Below are positions 36,931-46,964 of a DNA stretch of 64,000 nucleotides, one piece after another (position 1 is the first letter of the stretch; every line of letters starts with the position of its first letter). Made by a program: the position numbers and the translations under genes. The stretch spans positions 79,235 to 143,234 of the forward strand of contig NZ_STGG01000023.1 of the NCBI RefSeq assembly GCF_005222695.1. Reading direction: 5' to 3'. Source of the stretch: Massilia sp. HP4. GTDB taxonomy: Bacteria; Pseudomonadota; Gammaproteobacteria; Burkholderiales; Burkholderiaceae_D. The notes below the pieces were generated by a model. That model did no database searches. It was not told where the DNA came from and worked only from the letters and a program-made list of their open reading frames with translations.

Positions 36931-38313
36931 TCAGGCCGCGGCGCCGGCGAACTCGATGGTCGCGGTCAGGCCGCGACCGCCTTCGCCATCCGACAGCACG
37001 ATGATGCCGCCGTTGCGCGCCGCGCCGCGTTCGGCGATCGCCAGCCCCAGGCCGCTGCCGGATTGCTCCTGTCCCGGCACCCGGTAGAAGCGGTCGAATA
37101 CCTTGTCGCGCAGCTCGGGCGCAATGCCCGGGCCCTGGTCGGCGATCGCCAGGCAGAAGATGTGGCCGATGCGCGTCAGGCGCACCGCGATGCGGCCGTC
37201 TTGCGGCGAATACTTGATCGCATTGCTGATCAGGTTATCGACCGCCGACGCCATGCTTTCCAGGTGCAGCGGCAGGCTGCCTTCGCCATCGGCGTGGAAC
37301 TCGATCTCGATATTACGCGCAACCGCCAGGTGGGCCGCCGCCGCCACCCGGTCGCGCACGAATTCGGCGACGTCGGTCAGCGGGCGGGGATGGTCGACCT
37401 GCGGTTCGGCGCGCGCCCGTTCCAATGCCAGCAGCTGGTGCACGGTGTGGGTGGCGCGCGCCACGCCACTGCGCAGGCCTGCCGCGGGCTCGGCGCAGCG
37501 CTCGGCGACCTCGTTGCCGGCGCGGCTCATCAGCACGTGGGCATTGATCTGGATCGCCGCCAGCGGCGTCTTGAGTTCGTGCGCGGCATCGGTCAGGAAC
37601 TCGTGCTCGTGTTCGATGCGTTGCGAGAGCCGCGCCATCAGGCCGTTGATCGCGTCCACCAGCGGCGACAGTTCGCGGTAGGTGGAATCGGGCAGGGGCG
37701 TCAGGTCGGCGTCCGAGCGCTGGGCGATGTGCGAGGCGATCGTGCGCAGCGGACGCAGGCCGATGCCGACGATCAGCCAGGCAGGAATCAGGAGCAGCGG
37801 CAGGCTGAAGATGGTCGAGGACAGCAGGAATCCGACGCCGCCGATCGAGAACATCCATTCGTCGTCGACTTCGTGCCTGCGCTCGACCACGATGCCCTGG
37901 AGCGCGTCGCGCGCTTCCCAGCGCACCCAGGCATAGGCCTCGCGGGTGGCGACTTCAGGCAGCCGCTCGGGCAGCTCCGGCGCGGAGTTGTAGACCAGGC
38001 GGCCGTGCAGCCAGACGCGCACCCGCACGTGCGAGTGGTAATCCAGTTCCTGGAACATGCGCACCCGATTCGCCTCGATTTCTTCCAGCACCGGCAGCAT
38101 GCGCGCTACATTCGGCCCGACATCCGACAGGTGGGCCAGGATATTGGCGGTGTGCGCCTTGTTCTCGCTGAAGGTGCGGCTGCGCTGGGTCGCCTTGGCC
38201 TCGAGGAATACCCATACCAACCCGATGATGGCCACGCCGATGATCACGCCCGTGAAGCTGAACATCAGGCGCTGGAACAGCGACGACGGCCGGTTGGCGA
38301 GCCGCCTAAGCAT
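36931..38313 (-). CDS. Sensor histidine kinase, QseC/TctE-like
   Basis: 460-residue membrane sensor. TM1 is at about residues 15-36, a short periplasmic domain of about 120 residues, TM2 near 155-180, HAMP, then the H-box FLTDAAHELKTPLAA (about residue 240), N-box NLISNAIKYSP, G1 DQGPGI and G2 SGSGLGLAIAE. The start overlaps the response regulator stop by eight bases, so the pair is coupled. The two genes diverge from the maltodextrin TonB receptor, but a regulatory link is not shown. Confidence 0.92.
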   Translation of the reverse strand: MLRRLANRPSSLFQRLMFSFTGVIIGVAIIGLVWVFLEAKATQRSRTFSENKAHTANILAHLSDVGPNVARMLPVLEEIEANRVRMFQELDYHSHVRVRVWLHGRLVYNSAPELPERLPEVATREAYAWVRWEARDALQGIVVERRHEVDDEWMFSIGGVGFLLSSTIFSLPLLLIPAWLIVGIGLRPLRTIASHIAQRSDADLTPLPDSTYRELSPLVDAINGLMARLSQRIEHEHEFLTDAAHELKTPLAAIQINAHVLMSRAGNEVAERCAEPAAGLRSGVARATHTVHQLLALERARAEPQVDHPRPLTDVAEFVRDRVAAAAHLAVARNIEIEFHADGEGSLPLHLESMASAVDNLISNAIKYSPQDGRIAVRLTRIGHIFCLAIADQGPGIAPELRDKVFDRFYRVPGQEQSGSGLGLAIAERGAARNGGIIVLSDGEGGRGLTATIEFAGAAA

Positions 38314-38977
38314 CCTGCTGCACCATATAGCCGACGCCGCGCACGGTGCGGATCACGCCCTCGCCGATCTTCTTGCGCAGGTTGAAGATGTGCACGTCCA
38401 GGGTCTGGCTCTGGCCGCCCTGGCCATCCGCGGCTGGCAGGGCGCGCCGTTCCAGCTCCACCCGCGTCAATACCCGGTTGGCCTGTTTCATGAGGGTCAG
38501 CAGCAGCGCGAACTCGGTCTTGGACAGGGTGACCGGCTGGCCCGCGCGCGTGACCGCCATGCGGTTCTCGTCGAGCACGATGTCGCCCGCCGTCCACAGG
38601 TTTTCTTCCAGCGTGCCGTGGGCGCGGCGCACGATGGCGCGCAGGCGCACCAGCAGTTCGGGGATCTCGAACGGCTTGATCAGGTAGTCATCGGCGCCCA
38701 GGTCGAAGCCCTTCAGGCGGTCTTGCAGGCTGTCGCGCGCGCTGATGATCAATACCGGCAGGCGCACGCCGTCGGCGCGCAGGGTGCGCAGCAGGTCGTT
38801 GCCGTCGCCGTCGGGCAGGCCAAGGTCGAGCACCACCGCGTCGAAGGCCTCGTCGCGGATGCGCGCCTCGGCATCGGCCGCCATGCGCAACCATATCGCG
38901 CTATGGCCTTCGTCCTGGAATACCGACAACAACGCCTGGCCGATGGCGAGATCGTCTTCGATCATGAGAATCTTCAT
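38306..38977 (-). CDS. OmpR-family response regulator (QseB/TctD-like)
   Basis: 223-residue regulator, partner of the overlapping kinase. The receiver domain has acidic pocket IEDD, phospho-acceptor Asp in VVLDLGLPDGDG, Thr/Ser switch region IISARD and Lys in YLIKPFE. The C-terminal winged helix (from about residue 130, TLDVHIFNLRKKIGEGVIRTVRGVGYMV) binds DNA. The C-terminal region is a few residues longer than typical (ALPAADGQGGQSQ insert before the recognition helix). Confidence 0.93.
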   Translation of the reverse strand: MKILMIEDDLAIGQALLSVFQDEGHSAIWLRMAADAEARIRDEAFDAVVLDLGLPDGDGNDLLRTLRADGVRLPVLIISARDSLQDRLKGFDLGADDYLIKPFEIPELLVRLRAIVRRAHGTLEENLWTAGDIVLDENRMAVTRAGQPVTLSKTEFALLLTLMKQANRVLTRVELERRALPAADGQGGQSQTLDVHIFNLRKKIGEGVIRTVRGVGYMVQQDA

Positions 38978-39125
38978 GGCGCGAGTTTACCAGTGCGGCG
39001 TACCGACAGGGCGCCGGCCAATCTTCAGATTCGCTTCAGCGCATGCGTTGACCCGGCCCGCGCGATATTGGACCATCGCATCCAACCAACATCAAGTTGG
39101 AATAAATATAATCAGGAGACAGACA

Positions 39126-41996
39126 ATGACGACACGTCGGGACGGCGCGCGGCGCCAGCGCTTTCAGTCACATTTCCAGTTGCATTCTATTGCAGGCGCT
39201 TGCGCGCTGATGATGATGGCGGCGCCGCTGCACGCCCAGGAAGCCGGCGCCCAGGATCCCGAGGACGCCGTCCGCCCAGCGGCGACGGTGACGGGAGAGG
39301 CGCCGATCGCCACCGTCAACGTGTCCGGCATCCGGCGCGGCATCGAAGCGGCCATCGAGATCAAGCGCAACGCCACCTCGATCGTCGAAGCCGTATCCGC
39401 CGAAGACATCGGCAAGCTCCCCGACACCACCGTCGCCCAGTCGATCTCGCGCCTGTCGGGCGTGACCACCCAGCGCAGCAAGGTCAATGGCAAGGCGACC
39501 GAGGTGAGCGTGCGCGGCATGTCGCCGACCTTCAACGGTTCGCTGCTCAACGGCCGCGAGCAGGCCTCGACCAGCGATGCGCGCAGCCCCGAATTCGACC
39601 TGTTCCCGTCCGAGCTGACCGGCAGCGTGCTGGTCTACAAGACGCCGGACGCGAGCCTGATCGGCCAGGGCCTGGCCTCGACCATCGACCTGCGCACCCT
39701 GCGTCCGCTCGATTTCGGCAAACGCATGTTCGCGGCCAATGCACGCAAGGAGCGCATCGGCTTCGGTTCCGGCTCCGACCTCGGTTCCGGCCACCGCAAG
39801 ACGCTGACCTATGTCGACCAGTACTTTGGCCGCAAACTGGGCCTGTCGGTCGGCCTGACCTCGTTCAAGCAGGACAACGGCGGCGAGCTGAAATTCGACA
39901 GCTGGGGCGCCAACACCGCCGACATCGACTACAACGGCCAGACCGTCAAGGCGATCAACGGCTTCATGGCCGAGACCTCGCGCCGCAAGGCCGAACGCGA
40001 CGGCGCCTCGGTCACCCTGCAGTTCCGCCCCAACGACAAGTTCCGCTCCACGGCCGACCTGTTCTACTCGCGCGGCGAAGAGGCGACCAAGAAGACCGGC
40101 CTCGAAGGCGCCATCGTCGGCGGCACCGGCATCTACGATCCGAACGCGGTGCTCACCGACGCCACGATCGAGAACGGGATCGTCACCGCCGGCACCTTCA
40201 GCAACTACAAGGGCGACGTGCGCAACCACATGTTCTCCAACAAGGACCGCCTGCTGTCGGTCGGTGTCAACAATGAGCTCAAGGTGGGCGAGTGGCGCAT
40301 CGTGAACGACTTGTCGTACTCGAAGGGCACCAAGCGCATCAGCAACTTCGAGACCATCGCCGGCCAGCCGGGCAATACGCCCGAAAGCCAGCTCGGTTCG
40401 ATCAGCTACAGCGGCTTCAATGGTAGCAATTACAATGCCGTGCGCTTCACGCCGAGCCTGGATTATTCGAACCGCGACGTGGCGCTGCTGACCGACGTCG
40501 CCGGCTGGGGCGGCGGCCCGCTGTCGCCGCAGGCCGGCTACGTGGCCCTGCCGACCATCGACGACAAGGTGCAGGCCGCGCGCCTGTCGGCCGAGCGCGA
40601 CCTGGAATGGGGTCCGCTGGCCGCCGTGCGCTTTGGCGTCAATTTCACCAAGCGCGACAAGTCGCGCCTGGGAGAAGAGGGCCGCCTGTCGATCCGCGGC
40701 GGCGACGGCTATGCCAGCGCGCAGATTCCCGGCACCGGCATCGACTACGCCGGCCCGACCGGTATCCCGGTGGCCTCGTTCGATCCGACCGGCAGCCTGG
40801 GCACGATCTACGACATGAACCGCTGGGTCGACGCCACCGTGCTGGCGCGCGACTGGACGGTGGGCGAGAAGGTCACCACCGCCTACCTGATGGGCGAACT
40901 CGATGGCACGCTGATGTCGCTGCCGTACAGCGGCAATATCGGCGTGCAGGTGGTGGATACCCGCCAGCGCGCCAGCGGCAACCAGGTCGACCTGGCCAAC
41001 TGCACCGGCATCACCACCGACACCTGCCCGGCGGTCGTCAAGACCGGCGGCGTCGACTACACCAAGGTCTTGCCGAGCCTGAACCTGACCTTCGACCTGG
41101 GCAACGACCAGCTGCTGCGCCTGGGTGCCGGCAAGCAGGTCTCGCGCGCCAACCTGGACAACCTCAAGGCCAGCATGAACTTCGGCCTGCAGAGCGCCAC
41201 CGCCGACGATCCGGCGCTGACCGGCTTTGCCGGCAATCCGGAACTGAAACCGTATGAGGCGCGCGCACTCGACCTGTCATACGAAAAATACTTCGGCAAG
41301 AAGGGTTATGTCAGCGCCGCGCTGTTCTACAAGAAGCTCGACAACTACGTGATCAATGCGCCGCAGATGTTCGACTTCGCCCAGTACACCAGCCCGAGCA
41401 CGCCGCTGCCGACCACCGGCCAGTACGCGGGTTCGACGATCGGCTTTTTGACCATGCCGCAGAACGGGCAGGGCGGCATCATGCGCGGCATCGAATTGTC
41501 GGCCAACCTGCCGTTCGGCCTGGTGGTGAATGCGCTGGACGGTTTCGGTGTCCAGGTCAACCATTCGCACACCGATTCCTCGGTGCGCCTGCCGACCAGC
41601 GCCTTCGTCACCGGCAGCAATGCGCCGGTGTTCAACGACGCGGTATCCGAGATCGGCCTGCCCGGCCTGTCGCGCAATGTGACCAGCCTGCGCCTGTACT
41701 ACGAGAAGCACGGCCTGCAAGTGTCGCTGGCGGCCTACCGCCGCTCGAGCTTCATCGGCCAGATCCTCGACTACCGCAGCGAATCGCAGTTCACCTTCAT
41801 CAAGGGCGAGACGATTGCCGATGCCCAGGTGTCCTATGATTTCCAGGGCGGCATGCTGCAGGGCTGGTCGATGTTCCTGCAAGGGCATAACCTGACCAAT
41901 GAGCCGTTCCGGGAGTACACCAGCGATCCGAAGGTATACACCAACGTCGTCAACTTCGGGCGCACCTACTCGGCCGGTCTCAACTACAAGTTCTGA
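39126..41996 (+). CDS. TonB-dependent receptor, probable maltodextrin importer
   Basis: 956-residue TonB receptor of the Caulobacter-type group. Signal peptide (AGACALMMMAAPLHA) after a charged start, plug from about residue 65 (AAIEIKRNATSIVEAVSAED, IGKLPDTTVAQSISRLSGV), barrel ending in YSAGLNYKF. ATG 39126 is supported by AGGAG about nine bases upstream. It is followed after 11 and 12 bases by GH13 and GH97 glycosidases, so uptake of maltooligosaccharides or starch fragments is the likely role, as for MalA-type receptors. Substrate assignment rests on this context. Confidence 0.88.
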   Translation: MTTRRDGARRQRFQSHFQLHSIAGACALMMMAAPLHAQEAGAQDPEDAVRPAATVTGEAPIATVNVSGIRRGIEAAIEIKRNATSIVEAVSAEDIGKLPDTTVAQSISRLSGVTTQRSKVNGKATEVSVRGMSPTFNGSLLNGREQASTSDARSPEFDLFPSELTGSVLVYKTPDASLIGQGLASTIDLRTLRPLDFGKRMFAANARKERIGFGSGSDLGSGHRKTLTYVDQYFGRKLGLSVGLTSFKQDNGGELKFDSWGANTADIDYNGQTVKAINGFMAETSRRKAERDGASVTLQFRPNDKFRSTADLFYSRGEEATKKTGLEGAIVGGTGIYDPNAVLTDATIENGIVTAGTFSNYKGDVRNHMFSNKDRLLSVGVNNELKVGEWRIVNDLSYSKGTKRISNFETIAGQPGNTPESQLGSISYSGFNGSNYNAVRFTPSLDYSNRDVALLTDVAGWGGGPLSPQAGYVALPTIDDKVQAARLSAERDLEWGPLAAVRFGVNFTKRDKSRLGEEGRLSIRGGDGYASAQIPGTGIDYAGPTGIPVASFDPTGSLGTIYDMNRWVDATVLARDWTVGEKVTTAYLMGELDGTLMSLPYSGNIGVQVVDTRQRASGNQVDLANCTGITTDTCPAVVKTGGVDYTKVLPSLNLTFDLGNDQLLRLGAGKQVSRANLDNLKASMNFGLQSATADDPALTGFAGNPELKPYEARALDLSYEKYFGKKGYVSAALFYKKLDNYVINAPQMFDFAQYTSPSTPLPTTGQYAGSTIGFLTMPQNGQGGIMRGIELSANLPFGLVVNALDGFGVQVNHSHTDSSVRLPTSAFVTGSNAPVFNDAVSEIGLPGLSRNVTSLRLYYEKHGLQVSLAAYRRSSFIGQILDYRSESQFTFIKGETIADAQVSYDFQGGMLQGWSMFLQGHNLTNEPFREYTSDPKVYTNVVNFGRTYSAGLNYKF

Positions 41997-42007
41997 TCGA
42001 GCGCGCC

Positions 42008-43396
42008 ATGCCCATCAAGCCTACCCTTGCCCGACTCGCGGCACCGTCCTGCGTCGCGCTGGCGCTGCTGGCCGGCGCGCCAACCGCGATGGCCGCCGAT
42101 CCTTACCAACCGAAGGACTACGTCCAGTTCCAGCACGCCGACTGGACCAGGAACGCCAGCATCTACCAGATCAACACGCGCCAGTTCACGCAGGAAGGCA
42201 CGTTCAGGGCCGCCACCGCCCAACTGCCGCGCCTGAAGGAGCTGGGCGTCGACATCCTGTGGCTGATGCCGATCCACCCGATCGGCGAAGTCAAGCGCAA
42301 GGGTTCGCTGGGCAGCCCGTACGCGGTGCGCGATTTTCGCGCCGTGAACCCGGAGCTGGGCACGCTGGCCGACCTGCGCGCCTTTGTCGACCGCGCCCAC
42401 GCGCTCGGCCTGCGCGTGATCATCGACTGGGTCGGCAACCACACCTCGTGGGACAATGTGCTGCTGGCCCGGCATCCCGACTGGTATGCGAAGGGCCCGG
42501 ACGGCAAGCCGCAGCCGACGCCCTGGTTTAACTGGGACGACATCATCGACCTCGATTACAGTCAACCCGAGCTGCGCCGCTACATGACGGACGCGATGAA
42601 GTACTGGGTGACCGAAGCCGGCATCGACGGCTACCGGGTCGACGCCGCCGGCCTGGTGCCGCAGGACTTCTGGGACCATGCCAGCCGCGAGCTGCGCGCC
42701 ATCAAGCCGGTGTTCATGCTGGCCGAGTGGGAAAGCCGCGACATGCACCGCGAGGCCTTCGATGCGAGCTATGCCTGGACCTGGTGGGAAGCGCTGCACG
42801 ACATCGCGCGCGGCCGCTCGGATGCGACGCGCCTGCATGCCTATTACGCCTGGAACAGCAAGTTCTACCCGCGCCAGGCCTATCGCCTGCTGTACACGAC
42901 GAACCACGACAAGAACGCCTGGGACGGCACCGAGTTCGAGGCCTTCGGGCCGGCGGTCGACGCGGCGATCGTGTTCTCCTTCGTCAGCGAAGGCATCCCG
43001 ATGATCTACAACGGGCAAGAGGTCGGCAATACCAAACGGCTGGCCTTCTTCGAGCGCGATCCGATCGAGTGGAAGGCGTCGCCCTACACCGCCTTCTACC
43101 AGAAGCTCATCGCGCTCAAGAAAGGCAATACGGCGCTGTGGAATGGCGAATACGGCGCGCAGATGGTGCAGGTACCGAACAACGCGCCGCAGCAAGTCCT
43201 GAGCTTCGTGCGCGCCAACAGCAAGGACAAGGTGTTCGTCGCATTGAACCTGTCGGACAAGCCGGTCAAGGCCACGTTCGAGAAGACGCTGCACCACGGG
43301 CCGTACCGCGACTTCGCCACCGGCGCGAAGGTGGACGTGGGCGGATCGACCGATTTTGAGATGGCACCGTGGAGTTACCGCGTGCTGGTGAAGTAA
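42008..43396 (+). CDS. Periplasmic alpha-amylase family glycosidase (GH13)
   Basis: 462-residue exported enzyme cleaving alpha-1,4-glucans. Signal peptide ends in APTAMAA. All four GH13 motifs are visible: I DWVGNH, II GYRVDAAG (nucleophile Asp), III MLAEWE (acid/base Glu), IV TNHDKN (transition-state Asp). A small C-terminal beta domain ends with WSYRVLVK. Eleven bases after the TonB receptor and twelve before the GH97 gene, so it belongs to the same operon. It would shorten imported glucans in the periplasm. Confidence 0.93.
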   Translation: MPIKPTLARLAAPSCVALALLAGAPTAMAADPYQPKDYVQFQHADWTRNASIYQINTRQFTQEGTFRAATAQLPRLKELGVDILWLMPIHPIGEVKRKGSLGSPYAVRDFRAVNPELGTLADLRAFVDRAHALGLRVIIDWVGNHTSWDNVLLARHPDWYAKGPDGKPQPTPWFNWDDIIDLDYSQPELRRYMTDAMKYWVTEAGIDGYRVDAAGLVPQDFWDHASRELRAIKPVFMLAEWESRDMHREAFDASYAWTWWEALHDIARGRSDATRLHAYYAWNSKFYPRQAYRLLYTTNHDKNAWDGTEFEAFGPAVDAAIVFSFVSEGIPMIYNGQEVGNTKRLAFFERDPIEWKASPYTAFYQKLIALKKGNTALWNGEYGAQMVQVPNNAPQQVLSFVRANSKDKVFVALNLSDKPVKATFEKTLHHGPYRDFATGAKVDVGGSTDFEMAPWSYRVLVK

Positions 43397-43408
43397 ACAA
43401 GGAGAGAT

Positions 43409-45466
43409 ATGGTTTCCAGATTCATGAATGTCGGCTTGGCCACGCATTGCTGCGTGGTGCTGGGCATGGTGGTGAGCTCCAGCGCCTTCGCGGCCGAAGC
43501 AATGAGCGCAAGCGTCGAGTCGCCGGGCAAGGTGCTGAACGTCTCGGTGCAGGTCGCGCCGGACGGGCGCCTGTCGTATCAGGTCGAACGCAAGGGCCAG
43601 CAGGTGATCGCGCCGTCGCGCCTGGGTTTCGTGCTGGGCAGCGACAAACCGCTGGACTCGGGCTTCAAGATCGAACGCCAAGTGGTCACCGACCATGACG
43701 GCAGCTGGGAGCAGCCCTGGGGCGAGCGCCGCACGGTGCGCAACCACTATCGCCAGATGCGCGTGGATGTGAAGAAGAACGACGGCCGCCGCCTGGCGAT
43801 CGTGTTCCGCGTGTACGACGACGGCCTGGGCTTCCGCTATGAATTCCCCAAGCTGCCAAACAACCGCGCCACGCACATCGCCGACGAGCTGACCGAGTTC
43901 GTGGTGGCCCAACCGGCCACCGCCTGGTGGCAGCAGGCCGGCGAAGTCTGGGCGCTGGAATACCCGATCCAGAAGTCGCCACTGCGTGAAGTCGGCATGG
44001 CCAACACCCCGATGACGGTGCGCATGGAGAACGGCACCCACATCGCCTTCCACGAGGCGGCCCTGGTCGACTATGCCTCGATGTGGCTGCGCCGGGTCGA
44101 GGGCCAGCGCCTGCGTGCGCACCTGACGCCATCGGCCACCGGCAATCCGGTGGTGCGCACCGGCGCCTTTACCACGCCGTGGCGCACGATGCAGATCGCC
44201 GACGACGCGGCGGGCCTGTACATGTCCGACCTGGTGCTGAACCTGAACGAACCGAACAAGCTGGGCGACGTCTCCTGGGTCAAACCGTCGAAATACGTCG
44301 GCGTGTGGTGGGACATGCACCTGGAAACCAAGTCGTGGGCCTCGGGCGCCAAGCATGGCGCCACCACCGACTACACCAAGCGCTATATCGACTTCGCGGC
44401 CAAGCACGGCTTCCGCGGCGTGCTGGTCGAGGGCTGGAACCCGGGCTGGGACAGCGACTGGGCCGGCAACGGCGCCGACATGGACTTCACGAAGGCGCAT
44501 CCGAGCTTCGACATCGCCGCCGTGACGGCCTATGGCAAGCAGAAGGGCGTCTACCTGATCGGCCACCACGAGACCGGCGGCAATGTCGCCCATTACGAGA
44601 AGCAGATGGACGCGGCCTTCAAGCTGTACGCCAGGCACGGCGTCGACAGCATCAAGACCGGCTATGTGACCGACGGCGGCGCGGCCCAGTTCATCGGCAA
44701 GAACGGCAAGGTCCATTTCGGCTACACCGACTCGCAAGAGGGCGTGCGCCACTACCAGAAAGTGGTCGAAGAAGCAGCGCGCTACAAGATCGCGATCAAC
44801 ACCCACGAGCCGGTGAAGGACACCGGCCTGCGCCGCACCTATCCGAACTGGATCTCGCGCGAAGGTGCGCGCGGCGTCGAGTACAACGCCTGGGGCAATC
44901 CGGTCAACAGCGTCGAGCATGAGGCCAACCTGGTGTTTACCCGCATGCTGAGCGGCCCGCTCGACTACACGCCGGGCATCCTGAGCCTGGAGGGCAAGGA
45001 CAAGCGGCCGTTCAACTCCACGCAAGCCAAGCAGCTGGCCAACTTCGTCGTGATCTATTCGCCGGTGCAGATGGCGGCCGACCTGATCGAGCACTACGAG
45101 CGCTATCCGGGTCCGTTCAAGTTCATCAAGGACGTGCCGGCCGACTGGGAAGACACCCGCGTGCCGCACGGCGCGGTGGGCGAGTACGTGACCATCGTGC
45201 GCAAGGACCGCAATTCGGATGCCTGGTATGTCGGTTCGGTCACCGATGGCAACAAGCGTACGCTGGACCTGAAGCTGGACTTCCTGGACGCCGGCAAGAC
45301 CTATGTGGCCGAGATCTATCGTGACGGCGACAACGCCGACTACCGCGACGACCAGCGCCGCTTCGACATCGCGATCGAGAAGCGCAACGTGACGCGTGCC
45401 GACACCATCAAGATGGTGCTGGCGCCGGGCGGTGGACAGGCGATTCGCCTGGTGCCGGTGAAATAG
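43409..45466 (+). CDS. GH97 family alpha-glucosidase (SusB-like)
   Basis: 685-residue exported enzyme; calcium-dependent GH97 enzymes release glucose from maltooligosaccharides. Signal peptide ends in SSSAFA. The N-terminal beta-sandwich (to about residue 270) and barrel segments GVLVEGWNPGWD, AINTHEPVKDTG and SREGARGVEYNAWG are typical. The Glu residues in VEGWN and NTHE are present at the positions of the general bases of the inverting (SusB) branch. AAGGAGAGAT precedes the start. The last gene of the TonB receptor-GH13-GH97 operon; a hairpin follows. Confidence 0.92.
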   Translation: MVSRFMNVGLATHCCVVLGMVVSSSAFAAEAMSASVESPGKVLNVSVQVAPDGRLSYQVERKGQQVIAPSRLGFVLGSDKPLDSGFKIERQVVTDHDGSWEQPWGERRTVRNHYRQMRVDVKKNDGRRLAIVFRVYDDGLGFRYEFPKLPNNRATHIADELTEFVVAQPATAWWQQAGEVWALEYPIQKSPLREVGMANTPMTVRMENGTHIAFHEAALVDYASMWLRRVEGQRLRAHLTPSATGNPVVRTGAFTTPWRTMQIADDAAGLYMSDLVLNLNEPNKLGDVSWVKPSKYVGVWWDMHLETKSWASGAKHGATTDYTKRYIDFAAKHGFRGVLVEGWNPGWDSDWAGNGADMDFTKAHPSFDIAAVTAYGKQKGVYLIGHHETGGNVAHYEKQMDAAFKLYARHGVDSIKTGYVTDGGAAQFIGKNGKVHFGYTDSQEGVRHYQKVVEEAARYKIAINTHEPVKDTGLRRTYPNWISREGARGVEYNAWGNPVNSVEHEANLVFTRMLSGPLDYTPGILSLEGKDKRPFNSTQAKQLANFVVIYSPVQMAADLIEHYERYPGPFKFIKDVPADWEDTRVPHGAVGEYVTIVRKDRNSDAWYVGSVTDGNKRTLDLKLDFLDAGKTYVAEIYRDGDNADYRDDQRRFDIAIEKRNVTRADTIKMVLAPGGGQAIRLVPVK

Positions 45467-45489
45467 GGACGGATCGGCAACGCTGACAG

Positions 45490-45522
45490 CGCGCATGGGC
45501 CGAATTCACCGGTCCATGCGCG
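45490..45522 (+). terminator. Hairpin after the maltodextrin operon
   Basis: 9-bp inverted repeat CGCGCATGG/CCATGCGCG with a 15-base loop, 24 bases after the GH97 stop. No T-run, so a weak terminator call. Confidence 0.4.
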
Positions 45523-45590
45523 TTCCGTCAAATTGGCATATGCTGTCGGATTGTCCATACCGCGTTGGCGCAATCCGAGTCTGCCGTCCC

Positions 45591-46826
45591 ATGTCTACAC
45601 CATCGTCTTCCAGTACCAGTACCAGTACCACTTCCACTACCACGATCAGCCCCGCCGCTTCCGGCACCGTGATGCAAATCCTGTTCGCGGTCGCCTTCGT
45701 TCACCTGCTGAACGACTGCGTGCAAGCCGTGCTGCCCTCGATCTATCCGCTGCTCAAGCATGAATTCGACCTGAGCTTCACCCAGGTCGGCCTGATCACC
45801 CTGACCTTCCAGTGCACCGCATCGCTGCTGCAGCCCTGGATCGGCCTGTATACCGACAAGCGGCCGATTCCCTTCCTGCTGCCGGTCGGGATGTCGGTGA
45901 CGCTGCTGGGCGTGGGTGTGCTGGCCTGGGCCGGCAGCTTCGCCATGCTGCTGGTCGCGGCGGCGATGATCGGCATCGGTTCCTCCACCTTCCACCCGGA
46001 GGCCTCGCGCGTGGCGCGCCTGGCGTCGGGCGGGCGCTTCGGCTTCGCGCAATCGCTGTTCCAGGTCGGCGGCAATGCCGGCTCGGCGCTCGGCCCGCTG
46101 CTGGCCGCGGCCATCGTGGTGGGGCGCGGGCAGGGCGAGATCGCCTGGTTCATGCTGCTGGTGCTGGTCGCGGTGGCGGTGCTGGTCGGAGTGAGCCGCT
46201 GGTACAGCAACCACCTGATGAACATGATCAAGAAGGCCGCGCAGCACGCCGGTCCGGCGCTGCCGCGCAAGAAGGTGATCCAGGCCCTGGTGGTGCTGGC
46301 GCTGCTGGTGTTCTCCAAGTACATCTACATGGCCAGCCTGCAGTCGTATTACACCTTCTTCCTGATCGAAAAATTCCACCTGCCGGTGGGCACCGCCCAG
46401 CTCTACCTGTTCCTGTTCCTGGCCTCGGTCGCGGCGGGCACCTTTGCCGGCGGCCCGATCGGCGACAGGATCGGGCGCAAGCGCGTGATCTGGTTCTCGA
46501 TCCTGGGCGCGGCGCCGTTCACCATCGCGCTGCCGTATGCGGACCTGTTCTGGACCGGCGTGCTGTCGGTCGTGATCGGGCTGGTGATGTCGTCGGCCTT
46601 CTCGGCCATCGTCGTCTTCGCGCAAGAGCTGGTGCCGGGCAAGGTCGGCCTGATCTCGGGCATCTTCTTCGGCCTGATGTTCGGCATCAGTGGCGTGGGC
46701 GCCGCGGCCATGGGCCATATCGCCGACATCCACGGCATCGACCAGGTGTACCGGATCGCGTCCTTCCTGCCGCTGCTGGGCATCATGGCGGCGCTGTTGC
46801 CGAAGATCGAAGGGGCGCGGCACTAG
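45591..46826 (+). CDS. fsr: Fosmidomycin-resistance-type MFS efflux protein
   Basis: 12-helix major facilitator, 411 aa. Family marks of Fsr: LNDCVQAVLPSIYPLLK, GLYTDKRPIPFLLPVGM, GIGSSTFHPEASRVAR, GPIGDRIGRKRVIW. ATG 45591 (MSTPSSSST) is chosen; an earlier ATG at 45495 would add a hydrophilic leader. The first 20 residues are a Ser/Thr run. Not part of the glycosidase operon by spacing. Substrate is not predicted beyond a possible export role for fosmidomycin-like or toxic metabolites. Confidence 0.9.
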   Translation: MSTPSSSSTSTSTTSTTTISPAASGTVMQILFAVAFVHLLNDCVQAVLPSIYPLLKHEFDLSFTQVGLITLTFQCTASLLQPWIGLYTDKRPIPFLLPVGMSVTLLGVGVLAWAGSFAMLLVAAAMIGIGSSTFHPEASRVARLASGGRFGFAQSLFQVGGNAGSALGPLLAAAIVVGRGQGEIAWFMLLVLVAVAVLVGVSRWYSNHLMNMIKKAAQHAGPALPRKKVIQALVVLALLVFSKYIYMASLQSYYTFFLIEKFHLPVGTAQLYLFLFLASVAAGTFAGGPIGDRIGRKRVIWFSILGAAPFTIALPYADLFWTGVLSVVIGLVMSSAFSAIVVFAQELVPGKVGLISGIFFGLMFGISGVGAAAMGHIADIHGIDQVYRIASFLPLLGIMAALLPKIEGARH

Positions 46827-46964
46827 CGCCTTGCGCTTCCAGTGGCCGCGGTAAGGGTGAGCGCAATCGCCTGTCCTCGCCAGGCGCGCCGAAACAGGCG
46901 GCAGACGTCGCGCTTGCCTTGTTGTCGCTATCATGGACGCCTTTCCATCGACGAGGAACGCCAG

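Noticed and set aside
41984..45496. A reverse-strand open frame of over 1100 codons opposite the glycosidases
   Set aside because: Antisense to well-defined GH13 and GH97 genes with complete catalytic motifs; no ribosome site or family features.
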